Below, piece by piece: positions 21,677 through 32,216 of a DNA stretch of 64,000 bases. How positions within the stretch are numbered: the first letter of the stretch is position 1; each line of letters opens with the position of its first letter. Under the pieces are notes generated by a model. That model saw nothing but the letters and a program-made list of their open reading frames with translations, had not been told where the DNA came from and searched no databases. Position numbers and translations under genes: made by a program. Origin of the DNA: Auricularia sp. M13 (taxonomy: Eukaryota > Basidiomycota > Agaricomycetes > Auriculariales > Auriculariaceae). The DNA is taken from positions 5,704,001 through 5,768,000 of the forward strand of contig CM073193.1 of assembly GCA_037042915.1 (NCBI GenBank), read 5' to 3'.

Positions 21677-22730
21677 TCAAGCCGGCACATTCTCCTTTTC
21701 GACCTCTGTATCGACGACATCCAGTTGCGTTGTAGCCTTGCGTGCAGTCCGCGCGCGCGCGGCCGCCGCCATGTTCTTATGGAACCGGAGCGGCGAGAGG
21801 TGTGCCTCGGACGTATCAGTGGGAATTGAGTGCACACTGCCCACGCTCGGGAGCTACAATTACGCGTTAGCTATATGACGACGATAGAGAATATTTGGAA
21901 ATACAATACTTACCAAGCGGGGGACGAACTCTTTGGCCACGGGATTAAGGGTGCTGGTGCTCGCAATACTCGACGCGGATTCCGAGTAGTCGCTGCACTG
22001 CGACAGCGGTCGCTCCAAACTACCGGTATCGTTGGCAAGACGATTTTTCTTCTTCGTCTTTTTCTGTTGTTTACGATACATCTGCCGAGCGTCTTAGATC
22101 GTTATCGTCCTCGAGGAAGAACACCAGAAGACGCACCAAGAACGAATTGATCAAGATAGAAAGCACCTCATGCTTATAGTCCGAAACCATGTGTTGAGCT
22201 AGGTTCTGGCAGTGCGCCTCGAGATCTTTGACATCGGCCTCAGGAACGACTTCGACGAGGGGCTGCAGCTTGTAGCCAGCCGGTAGTATGACAATCCTCG
22301 GAAGAATGTACGCCGGCAAACCGTCGGCCTGCACCCAAGGCGGTATCGAGTCGTATAACTTCCGCCCGTGCAGCGCCGGCGAGATGTTCGCGTCGTCGTC
22401 GCCCACGGGTAGGGCGATCTCGCGCAAAAGAAGGTCCCACTCCTCTGGCGCCATTCCAGAGAACGTGCCCATAGGAATGACTCGCTGACCTCCGCTCGCG
22501 GTGCGATCAAGAAGAATGCATGGACGCTTGCCAGGCGCTTTGGAAACGCGGTGATGGGCCTTGGGTAGACGGATGTTTAGGTCGGCGGATAGTGATACCA
22601 ACTCGTGGGCAAGCTTGAGGAGAGTGTGCTCCATAGACACTGGGGCCAGCACCACCCTCCCTAAGGACAGTCTGCGATCAAGCCCACGTTTTTTCACTGG
22701 CGTGCGGGGTGAAGCCGCAGTCGTCGGCAT
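21677..22730 (-). CDS. Family A protein, copy A4 (C-terminal KEN motif)
   Basis: Three exons: 22730-22137, 22081-21914, 21853-21677; 312 aa. The start aligns with A1 and A3 relative to SMEHTLLKLAHELVS; an in-frame ATG at 22805 also exists. Core: RPCILLDRTASGGQRVIPMG, APEEWDLLLREIALPVGD, PPWVQADGLPAYILPRIVIL, LEAHCQNLA. Exon 2 is Lys-rich (YRKQQKKTKKKNR) and ends in AKEFVPRL. Exon 3 carries an Ala/Arg stretch and ends TEVEKENVPA. The second intron uses the acceptor after GCTAACGCGTAATTGTAG, with a good branch site. Head-to-head with B4 across 224 bp. Confidence 0.83.
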
Positions 22731-22954
22731 CGGCAATGGACAGAGGGGACGTGCAAGTGATGGTCGGCGGCGAGGGCGGAGTGCTGAGCTCGGAATCGCT
22801 CGCAAAGGGACGTGGTGGCGACGAGAGCCTGATTCAGAGCGTGGTGGGTTGGTCCCGGAGAGTTGCCGTGATTTTGTTCAGAAGGACGGGTTTCGACCTC
22901 CGACACATACCTTTGTTCTGGCCGCGCGCCACCTCTCAGTACCGCACTCCTACG
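22731..22954. promoter_or_regulatory. Divergent promoter A4/B4 with shared motif
   Basis: TTTCGACCTCCGAC at 22891-22904, 50 bp before the B4 ATG, followed by CTTTGTTCTGG, recalling the TTTTGTTCA after the B1 motif. Confidence 0.6.
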
Positions 22955-24277
22955 ATGTCCTTTACCGACTGGCCCAAGCCGCAGTTGGGCGTATCTGGGA
23001 CGTTCGCCGTTGTGGCCCTCGACCCTGTTGCGTCACTCGCCAGTTACAAGGATATCTTGGTCAATCATGCGGCCAAAGCCCTCAGGCCTCAAAAACGCCT
23101 AGTAATCATTGACCTGGTCAGTAACCAGTGCCAACAGAGAATGAATTACTGTCTGACGTCCCCATCCAGCCTCGAGGCGTTACGGATCCCTACGTCCGAT
23201 GTCACTGCTTCCACCCTGTCGGCCGCGGACTGCCCTTCGAAGAGGACTGGGCAACAATACCCATTTGTCCTGCAACGGAACATCCTGAAAATCGAGCGCC
23301 AGTGACACCGTCGGGGCCACTTCCGATTGAAAACGCCTATGTACACACCTTGCACACATTCGACGGTGGCGTATCCAGGCTCTACACCGATCGCCCGTCC
23401 AACATCGTGATATCGAAAGAGGACACGAAGCGTCTGCTTAGGGCTCAGATCGATGACTATGTCCGGCACCAGCGGATGTACCTGTCCGAGATCAGCGACG
23501 ACTCGGGCGAATGGGAGAGTACTCCGTACTGCGGACCCTGGGGGTCGGATGACCTGAACTATGGACCTGCACCGGACCGAGATGTGGGCGACGGCTCAGA
23601 TGGCGACTCATATGGCGACTCAGAAGAAGACTCGAGTAACAGCCAGAGTTCGGAGGAGCAGCTCGAGCCGTCCGTGGAGCCACACTATGTTATGTGGATG
23701 GACATCGACGAAGCCGAGAGCTACGCCGATCCTGCGACGCACCAGGTCGAGATCGACCAGCTGTTAAGGTAGGTGCGCGTTAGTATCAGGCGCAGAATGC
23801 ACGTAGCTGATGACGGCGCAGTATCGCAGACGACTGGCAGGAGCGCATGAAGTCAATCCAGTCGACCAGGAGTGAACGGCTCCGCGCGTGGCTCGAGTCG
23901 GTAACAGAGTGCGATCCGATAGAAGAGCAGGTCGTGGCCGATAACCAGTACGCAGAATTTCGTTGAAAGTCATGAGCTGGCTGACGTAGGCAATTTGCAG
24001 GCACCTGGACTCGTATGTTGGCGATGAGTCTTCCGACGTGCCTGTAGACGCGCAGGAAGTCGAATCATCTGCATTGCACATAGAGTTCGAAGTCGCGACG
24101 AAGCACAGCAACCTCGAGGGTTCGCGCGCATCTGGTTCGTCGTCAAGCTCGGAGCAGCCGGGCAAAGGGTGTTTGCAGGTTTGCGTGGACAGCCTGCGGC
24201 CTTGCACGCGCGACATTGTCCTCGAGAGCAGCCTCTGTCACATCCTAAAACCCGGCTGCGCTGTTGGCGCGCGGTAA
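22955..24277 (+). CDS. Family B protein, copy B4
   Basis: Four exons: 22955-23116, 23170-23768, 23822-23947, 24001-24277; 387 aa. Start MSFTDWPKPQLGVSGTFAVV; exon 1 ends KRLVIIDL. Core: GRGLPFEEDWATIPICPA, PLPIENAYVHTLHTFDG, VSRLYTDRPSNI. An expanded Ser/Asp/Glu-rich insert precedes YVMWMDIDEAESYADP and HQVEIDQLL. The block equivalent to EWRxRR is changed to DDWQERMKS. The C-terminus is Cys-containing (CLQVCVDSLRPCTRDIVLES) and lacks the fifth exon of B1-B3. Pairs with A4. The copy looks intact. Confidence 0.84.
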
Positions 24278-25504
24278 GACGATGCGTGTGGCTCGCAGCT
24301 GTACATACGATAGGAGGATGAACGGAGCGGAGCTTGTAAAATGCGATCATTTGCCTTGCCTCAACCTTGCCTCCGCAATATTCTGAAGGATTTTCAGCTT
24401 GACAACTCGGGATCCTTGCGTGCGAGAATAGCTCTTGTGCAGAACGGGCTGGGATCTGTAACGTTAAAATGCGGCTTTATTTGCAATTACCGGGTCAGTG
24501 TTCGCGGCATCGCTTTAGTACAGCATTTCATTGACATCTTCCATAACCGCCATGCTCGCTCGCAAGATCCAAGCTGTAGCCGCAACCACATGCTTCCCGC
24601 TCTTCCGGGTTCAGCAGCATATTTTGGGCAACGGCGTCCATGTGAATGCGCTCACTGTTCAGCGCAAAGCAGCATGGTCACACTGCGCGTCTAGACGACG
24701 AGCGGATGGTGCATGTTCCTGGCGCGGAAGTTTTGCGGACGATGACCAAGGGCTACAAGGCTTACAGCTGCGCCTAAGATGCACACGTCAAATGTTCATC
24801 GACATGGACATGACTGAGCATCCCTTCCTGTTCTGAACGCGAAGCGCCAATCGCCTCGCGCTGGAAAACACGAAGCTGCGCTTTCTTATGACACGCGCAC
24901 GTGTTCAAAAGGCTGTTGCTTCTCTTGACCTCTTGGACGCTGAGCAGAACCTTCGCGAAGTGCTGGTCGAAGGCGCGCGCCCTCCCTCACTAACCGGTCT
25001 GCGCAATTACAATGGTAATGAACTATACCAGACTGCTCTATATAAGGATCTCGGAAACCAATAGACAGCCGCAACATATGCTAGGATTCATCAAGCTGTA
25101 TCATTTGGACTGTCCCTGGACGCTCATATCTGGCCTGCAGGTATTGCGCTCATCACACTGCTCGCCACTGCCTGACATCTCACACTACATTTATTTGTGA
25201 TTCCTAGGATAATTAATTGACATCTGCCTGAGATTATCTGTTGGGCTTCGAAAGGCGTTGGCGCCGCATTACTATCGTGTTCTGCTGGATGCCCTGCAAT
25301 TGACAATCGGATCCATGGAAGCCGGTCGAACGAACGGAATTACCTCCGCTTGTGTGATTGGTAATCCGCGATGGCATAATTCGACAGCCTTGTCAGCGTC
25401 TCAGAATGACTAAAAGGCGACCCAGTCTCAGTCTGACCAGCATCCCACTCTAGCTTCCCGCTGCAACACACACCACCGCTGCAACTGTGGCTCTTCGACG
25501 CGCA
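24278..25504. other. Intergenic, no gene supported
   Basis: Short unsupported frames only. A CTATATAAGG string lies near 25038 without an associated gene. Confidence 0.45.
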
Positions 25505-26211
25505 ATGACGCACTTTAACATCGACATCGTCTCCGACACGGTGTGCCCGTAAGTGTCGCTTCGGGTCGCCAGTGGTCTACAGAAGACTAATGCTTCACTT
25601 GCAGCTGGTGCTACGTCGGAAAGAAGCGCCTCGAGCGCGCCATCGCGATGCACAAGCAATCATATCCCGCGGACACCTTCTCGACCACTTGGTTCCCCTT
25701 CTACCTCGACCCGACCGCGCCGAGCCCGGGCGAGGACAAGCAGGCTCGCCTCGTGCGCCGCTTCGGTGCCGATCGCGCGGCGGCCATACACCAGCGCCTC
25801 GCGCAGGTTGGCGCGGCCGAGGGCATCAACTTCAAGTTCGGCGGGCGCACGGGCAACACGCGCGACTCTCACCGCCTCATCCAACTCGCAAAGACCAAGT
25901 CGCCCGCCGTGCAGACGCGCGTCGTCGAGGAGCTATTTGCGAGCTACTTCGAGAACGAGAAGGACATCACCGACTGGGGCGTGCTCAAGGAGGCGGGCGT
26001 GGCCGCCGGACTGGACGCAAAGGAGATCGACGCGTGGCTGGCGGAGGGAAAGGGCGGGAAGGAGGTCGACAAGGAGGTCGAGGACGCGAGGAGGAAATTC
26101 ATCTCGGGCGTGCCGCACTACACTATCAATGGCAAATACCAAATTGGCGGGGCGGAGGATCCATCGGCGTTCTTGGAGGTCTTTGAGGCGGTGAAGAGGG
26201 CAGAGAAGTAG
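25505..26211 (+). CDS. DsbA/FrnE-like thioredoxin-fold oxidoreductase
   Basis: Two exons, 25505-25548 and 25605-26211; 216 aa. The start MTHFNIDIVSDTVCPWCYVG contains the CxxC redox pair (CPWC, residues 14-17), split by the intron. Family features that follow: WFPFYLDP, an inserted helical domain with GGRTGNTRDSHRL, and near the C-terminus SGVPHYTING with the cis-Pro of the thioredoxin fold, then GGAEDPSAFLEVF. This is the DSBA-like / FrnE / 2-hydroxychromene-2-carboxylate isomerase superfamily. Members act as thiol-disulfide oxidoreductases or glutathione-dependent isomerases. With CPWC a redox role is more likely, in the cytosol as no signal peptide is present. Complete, with usual length. 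Confidence 0.93.
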
Positions 26212-26485
26212 ATATAAAAGATGAAGTAGGCGAGAGAATCCAGCGGAATAAACAAGACGTCCGTGCTCTGGCCTTAAAGGACTGGTCTGTTGATGCATTG
26301 ATGCACTGATTCTAGTAAAGGTCATGTCTTCATCATGTGCAGTAGCGAGGTGTAACAGGGCGCATTCGACAAAGCTGAGCTACATAGCGTCCGAGTCAGA
26401 TACACAAGGAGAGTGAGTTTACAAGTAGGGACTGTGAGACACAAGGGGTGAGTGAATGAGTGACTAGTAAGTGTTCGAGATTAGA
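26212..26485. other. Spacer with A-type 3' flank
   Basis: Contains GAGTCAGATACACAAG near 26393, like the A1 3' flank (TAGTCAGATACATATAAC), in the matching position downstream of the relic exon. Confidence 0.45.
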
Positions 26486-26692
26486 TCATGGACGCATGTT
26501 CTCCTTATCTTCATCGCTCGTAAACCGTGAGGGCTTCCTCGTCGGGTTGACGTCGTTAGGTCCGATGGGAAAATGCCCGTTGTCCAGCAACGCCTGATGG
26601 AATGAGCGAGTTTGGACGCTGGGGAGAGTAGGCGGAACGCTAATTACGATTGTCGAACCGCAGTTCGAGGCATTCGCGAGGTCCAGGTTGTT
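26486..26692 (-). pseudogene. Family A relic: isolated terminal exon
   Basis: On the minus strand a CAG acceptor is followed by a 69-codon open exon, NNLDLANASNCGSTIVISV... ending TSDEDKENMRP. It aligns with the third exons of A1 (DLANSSNCGSTIAFSV, ending DDKENVGL) and A2 (DKENMRL), which are both 68 codons. No upstream family A exons could be found to its right, so this is the 3' remnant of a lost sixth copy, or an exon captured by an unseen transcript. The open frame is preserved. Confidence 0.75.
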
Positions 26693-27790
26693 CTGTCGTC
26701 CTCAGATGCGAGCCCTTGTGGATTAAGATGAATATGCACTGCCCTCAATCGTCAAGAATTTGCAACTATGGATACCTGAATCTCGCAGTTCCCGGATAAA
26801 GTTCAGTTGGAAATCGGCTTATCTCTGCAACAGGTATTGAGTAGACAAGGTAGCAGGTCATGCCCGCAAGGGCCTGTCGGAGTTATGGAGGTCATGTTTG
26901 GTTGAGTTTGTTCAGCCCGTGTCGCTACTGTATCCTCTCAGCATTGAACCAAAATGGTACTAGCCCCGGGTCGCAGGCCTCTAACAGTGCGTGTATCCAG
27001 GGCATCCCGCAACTGGTTGCGATGCCGGCTCCAATACATCATCACGAAACGCGTGAAGAGGTGGTCATTGCCAGTCGACATGAGCTCCGACTCTACCTAG
27101 CGCAGCTTGCCGTGCCGCAGGGCCGCAGAGACACGCCGCAGCAATGAAATATCACATAGAAACGGGTTTTCCCTTCCCGGGTGGGTTACCAGCGGCACGA
27201 AGTGCGCAGATAACCGTACGTCTTAAGTAGTCTAACCGCAAGTCACTCACCCCCGAACACGCAGAATCGCGGCGGCAGGAAGTCCGGTACGGCGTCAAGA
27301 AGCAGGATTGTATCAGAAATAACAGCGTGCACAAGCCTTACGCCACCGACAGCGCGCTTGTGTGGTCTCGACTAGAACTACTGGATTTCAGCGGTACGTC
27401 ACTTGCCCTCGTGCTGGCAGCGTGTGTTGAGCCCGCGTATGCAGGGCTCGGTCATTTACGAGGCATGTACATGCAGGGATGAGCTACCTCGCACCGACGC
27501 GTCCAATTTTGGTCCGTATCCACCCTCGCCATCCCCGGAATTCTTCGTGGCTCGCGCGCGTAAGAAGCCCATCCGCACAAACACGGGTCCTTGACAGACC
27601 GGCAGCGTTTCACCAGTGCCCGGTCCCCGGTGTTCGTGGGCCATTCTTATGCGGTGGTTCTGAAGCACCGAGCGCCGATCTTTGCCGCACTCCATAAAGG
27701 TCGTGCCAATGCCATCGACGCCAACCTGACCGTCAACTGACCAGTATCCCGCTTGCTCATTTAGTGGTACCCAGGCTCAACAAGGTTGCC
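26693..27790. other. Intergenic, no gene supported
   Basis: Expected place of the missing upstream exons of the relic; no family A or B core motif is recognisable in any frame. Confidence 0.5.
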
Positions 27791-30700
27791 ATGAATCAGG
27801 AGAACGAACTAGATGACACTCTTACTTCCAACGCCGAGACCTTGCCATCTCCTAAAAACAACGTCTGCGATATCTGTAATAAAGGAGCCGGCAACAATGG
27901 ACGAAACCTTGTCGTGTGCATCGACGGCACGGCCAACCAATACAGTGACAAGGTGACGTCCCGTCTCCTCTCAGCGCGAGTGTGATCTGACTTTGCTGTG
28001 TAGAGTACCAACGTCGTTTCGCTGTATAGCCGCATTGTCAAAGGCCGGAAGCAGCGCACCATCTATATCAGTGGGATCGGCACCTACGCACGTCCCTCCT
28101 ATCGATCCGCGAAATATGCGCGACAGCTATTTGCCAGCTACGCCGATTCTGGCATCGCAATGCGAGTAAACGTTACACCCGGCCTCCCGCAGCTCTGCTG
28201 ATGTGTTTCTCCCACAGAAACTTCGAGACCAATATCTTCCACGCCTACGCCTGGTTAGCAGACAATTACGAAGAAGAGGACAAAATCTTTCTCTTCGGTA
28301 CGTATGCGGCATGCACTCCGTGACCCTTCTCGGGCGCTCCCCGTACGAGCTAGAGGCTCACCAAAGTGGTCCACCCAGGCTTCTCCCGTGGCGCGTACCA
28401 GGTTAGGGCGCTGGCTGCGATGATCAATTTGGTAAATCGCTCACTGCTCGCGATCCCCTTTCTCACAAGTTCTTGCGAAGATTGGCCTTTTGCACAAGGG
28501 CAATGACGCGCAAATCCCATTGTGAGATTTTCGTTCATTTGCATTGGGTATCGCGTGTTTGAACCAGTGGGTCACTTGCAGCGCCTACGAATTATTCGCC
28601 GAGTCTGATGGAACGCGGGGACAACTTTCCACAAAAGTAGGTGCTTCATAATCCACTGAGCGCGCTGGAGCTCACGATGCCGCAAATAGATGGCTGGGAA
28701 GAAAAGACTTTTTAAAAGAACATTTTGCAGAGACGTCCCAGTTCATTTCGTCGGCGCATGGTATGTGCAGTCTCAAAGCCATATGTGTGACGTGATTAGG
28801 ACACCGCGCAGGGATACCGTCTCGTCTATTGGGTTCCAGAGAAAACCACCGACCGTCACGGACGGCAGCTACAGTGCTTGTTACTTCCGGCATGCGCTCG
28901 CCCTCGACGAAAGAAGGGTCAAATTCCTGCCCGAATACTTCAAAGGCGGCATCGGGGACGAACCTGATATCTCTGCAACGGCCGCCAATCGCAATCCCTT
29001 CCGCTGGCTAACCAGGCTTCTCCGATCTGACGCCGCTGGGGTCACGGACACATCGTCAAGAGAGTCCCCCACTGCTGATCCAGCGCCTAGCACTGCTGCC
29101 GAACCTCGCGTGAAGGAGGTCTGGTTCGCTGGATGTCATTCCGACATGTACGTAATTCAAAGTTTGTCCCTCCTGCCTGTCCTAACTCGAATCACTACCA
29201 GTGGTGGGGGCGCTATGCAAAACGACGAACTGAGCCTTTGGGGCCCGGCACTCCGCTGGATGTCATTTGAGGCCATCAAGGCTGGCCTCGATGTTATGCC
29301 TCCTCCTCGTGGGTGGAAACCGAGCCAACTCTCGGATTCGTTCTCTCCTCTCTGGAAAATGCTTGAGATCCTCCATTTCAAGAGGCTCACTTATTCGGAC
29401 GGGAACAGCACTTCTCGGTAGGAGGAAATACATTTCAAACTGGTATAAACTAACAAACGATATAGTCTCCCACACCTAGGAAAACGGCGTATCGTCAGAC
29501 CGTGTCACTTTGTGCATGAGACTGCCAGAGACCTCGCTGGGCCCACGAAAATACCTGACGCCTGCTGCATCGAAGAAGATCCGTTCGCTGCCGCAAAAAG
29601 ATTCCTCGAGAAGTTGAAGGACTGCTGCAGCCGATCTACACTTCTGTGTGAGGAAGGCATAGCTGAACTCCAAAAACTATTGGGTTCAGGCAGTGAGTGA
29701 CTTCAGTATCCACGATTCACACTCATTGTTCTCCTAGCCGTGGGACGTCATTCGCTCTGTGGGCTTGGCGACGAGTTGTTTCCTCACCTGCATACTATGC
29801 TGGTGATCTGCGCTCAGAGATTAAGGAACCCCGATATCCCTACGTACGCGACGGCCGAGCACATCACCGCAGCACTTCTAGTTGCTCAAGATGAGCTAGT
29901 AAGGTTTACCCTTCCAAATCCAGAGGAAAGCTACAACCCTACATGCGTTTCCGATGTTTTGGATATTTCCCCTTACCCGAGCGATTGTGCGCACCATATC
30001 CTTCGATTTACCTATCTGAATTCGCGCGTTGACAACGATTACCAGGGACATTTCCTCTTCCATTCATTGGTCACACAGCATCGGTGTCCTCAGTCGCATT
30101 CCTCGGAACAGAACGCATCGTCTCAGGATCAATGGATGGCTCCGTTCGCATTTGGAACGTTCGCACTGGCCACGAGCTGCTTATAGTCAACGACCAACCT
30201 GGGAATCGGGAAAGGAAGGGCATCAACTGTGTTGCGGTTTCCGAGGACGCTAAGTGGATTGTGTACTGCACAGACCATTCAGCGGACCTCTGGAGTGTGG
30301 ACACCCAGCGGGCGGAAACTGTACTCGTCGATGTCGTGGGAAAGGTTCTATGCGTTGCGGTCTCATCCGACGGCCAATCCGTCGTCTGTGGCATGTTCGA
30401 CGCGTCTGTTCGAGTGTTACACCGGGAGATGCAATACGTGCAATTCGGCATCAATCATACGAATTCCGTACGCAGCGTTGCTTTCTCATCCGATGGGCAA
30501 CACTTTGTGACTGGTTCGGACGACTGCTCATTGCAACTTTGGGATGCGAAGGAGTGCGTTCCATGGGGCGATTCTATGCTAGGGCACAGTGACTATGTTC
30601 GCGCTGTTGCCTTCTCTCGGGATGGCCTACTGATCATCTCCGGGTCCGACGACTGCACAATACGGATTTGGTGCACGCGATCCCAATCGACACTCTGTAC

Positions 30701-30950
30701 GATTGAGGAGTCAAACTTTGTCCGGTCCGTGGCTTTCTCAGCTCGCGGAGACTATGTGCTCAGTGCATCGACGAACGAAAAAATCCGTTTACGGAAGTTG
30801 GAGCTCGGAGAACAACCATCAGCTCAACTTGGAGTTGAACACGATGTCGGCGTCCCTGTTCTTTCGGCAGGCTTTTCTTCCTGTTGTTCACACATTGTAA
30901 CAGGCTTAGAGGATGGTACGATATGCGTTTGGGACCGTATCATCGTGTAA
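27791..30950 (+). CDS. DUF2235 (Tle1-like) hydrolase fused to WD40 propeller
   Basis: Twelve exons: 27791-27952, 28004-28165, 28218-28297, 28379-28431, 28481-28521, 28582-28636, 28690-28760, 28812-29147, 29202-29417, 29466-29692, 29738-29986, 30046-30950. DUF2235 signatures in order: RNLVVCIDGTANQYSDKSTN, GIGTY, IFLFGFSRGAYQVRALAAM (nucleophile elbow GFSRG), IPFAYELF, VPVHFVGAWDTVSSIGF and WFAGCHSDIGGGAM with the catalytic-type HSD. The last exon adds seven WD40 blades (SVAFLGTERIVSGSMDGS through HIVTGLEDGTICVWD). DUF2235 is the fold of bacterial Tle1 phospholipases and is common in basidiomycetes; WD40 blades usually bind protein partners. One oddity: exons 2 and 3 joined by the only GT-AG pair (28166-28217) are out of phase by one base, so a non-canonical splice or a defect must lie there; all other junctions fit. 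Confidence 0.85.
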
Positions 30951-31015
30951 ATCACTGTCCCAGCCATCCACTTTCCAAGTCATTGCAAGGTATCCCTCGG
31001 GGCGGCTAATCCATG

Positions 31016-31338
31016 CACTGGGAGCAAGGCTGAGGATCCCTTGAGTATCTATTGAGTATCCCGACGTGGCATTCAGATGAATGGCACAAGTTTCCCAAGA
31101 GTATCATATCCTGAACTACTCCAGAGATACTTGATGCACAAGGTAGTATATTGAATGAGTATCTCATGAGAATATCTGGGCCTCAAGGGATACTCATCCA
31201 ATATATTACCTTATGCATTGAGTATGTTTGGAGTAGTTCAGGATATGATACTCTTGGGAAACTCGTAACATTCATCTAAATGTCAAGTCGGGATACTCAA
31301 CAGAAATATTCAAGGGATCCTCGGCCTTGCTCCCAGTG
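31016..31338. mobile_element. Palindromic MITE, copy 2
   Basis: A 323 bp imperfect palindrome with ends CACTGGGAGCAAGGCTGAGG and CCTCGGCCTTGCTCCCAGTG. Better-preserved terminal arms than copy 1 (11725-12044), the same GAGTATC-rich arms and the same central ATCTCATGAGAATAT. Inserted just downstream of the DUF2235-WD40 gene and directly left of an A5-like fragment. Confidence 0.82.
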
Positions 31339-31347
31339 CTGGGCGAT

Positions 31348-31650
31348 GCTGCCTAATATTGATGAGACTCGGACGTTCCCCCTCGCCAAGCTGCACGTCT
31401 ACATACCATCCGCTGTTCCAGCGCTCAATACGCCCGCGTCAATGCCAGTTCTCAGCACCTCTCCGGATTCGTCCAAGATTCGTCCACGTGCGCGTCATCT
31501 CCGATGCAGACGCCGCAAAGCATCGAGTCCTCTCCGCCTCGCCCGTGATCGACATTGAGCCCAACCCGAAGCCCTCTGAGGCCGCGGAATGCCCACAGTC
31601 GCTTTTCGACCAGGCAGGTCCCGACGATCGCGGGAAAGTGGTACAGTAAC
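31348..31650 (+). pseudogene. A5-like fragment (relic of second exon)
   Basis: Interrupted similarity on the plus strand to the C-terminal exon of A5: LPNIDE versus LPIDED, IPSAVPALNTPAS versus EPSAVPTADTPAA, VLSTSPDSS versus SLSTTPDSS, and FDQAGPDDRGKV versus NDQAGPDDSELGKV. Frames change along the fragment and no start is present. It begins within about 10 bp of the MITE end, so the insertion may mark the break that detached it. Confidence 0.65.
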
Positions 31651-32216
31651 TTCACAGCAAGCGGTCCGCCGGCCGCATCCCCCGACGTCCGGATCCCTCC
31701 TCAAACACATTCTAGACTGACATGATGACGACGACGAATCTGGCTTGTGGTATTGCACACCAGACCGCGGGAAGGCGGTCGAAGGATTGGTATCCCCCTG
31801 CACCCGCTGCTCGCAACTTCCGAGTCTCAGCCCATTTTTTACAGCAAAGATCAAAGGCGTTTAGGGTTGCATTGATGTACCAAAAGCGGAAGGTGCCACA
31901 CACCATCCTGTAACTGTCCCGCGCGCAGTGGCGCATCCTTGCCGCCTGTCCATGTGCTCGTACCACCCGCGCGAGTAATAATACACAGTTGATTGCGTGG
32001 TGAGCACTCCCCCGCAGGCCGTTGAGAGCCCGCATTTTAACAAGAAATACAAAGAGATAGAGAGTGCAGTGTAGTGTGACGTGAAGAAGCTGGTTGAACC
32101 GCCGCCGTTCGCTCGTGTGGGGGACAGAGTTGAGCGTCCCCAATAGTGGGCGCGTTGAGCGCCCGATACTCGCCCTCATGACATGAGGGCACCTGATTGC
32201 CACAAGAGACCGACAT
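31651..32216. other. Intergenic, no gene seen
   Basis: 3' flank of the SHMT gene plus unassigned sequence. Confidence 0.45.

Noticed and set aside
31452-32203. Minus-strand frames of 119 and 163 codons
   Set aside because: No conserved motif; the region is explained by an A5-like relic on the plus strand and SHMT 3' flank.
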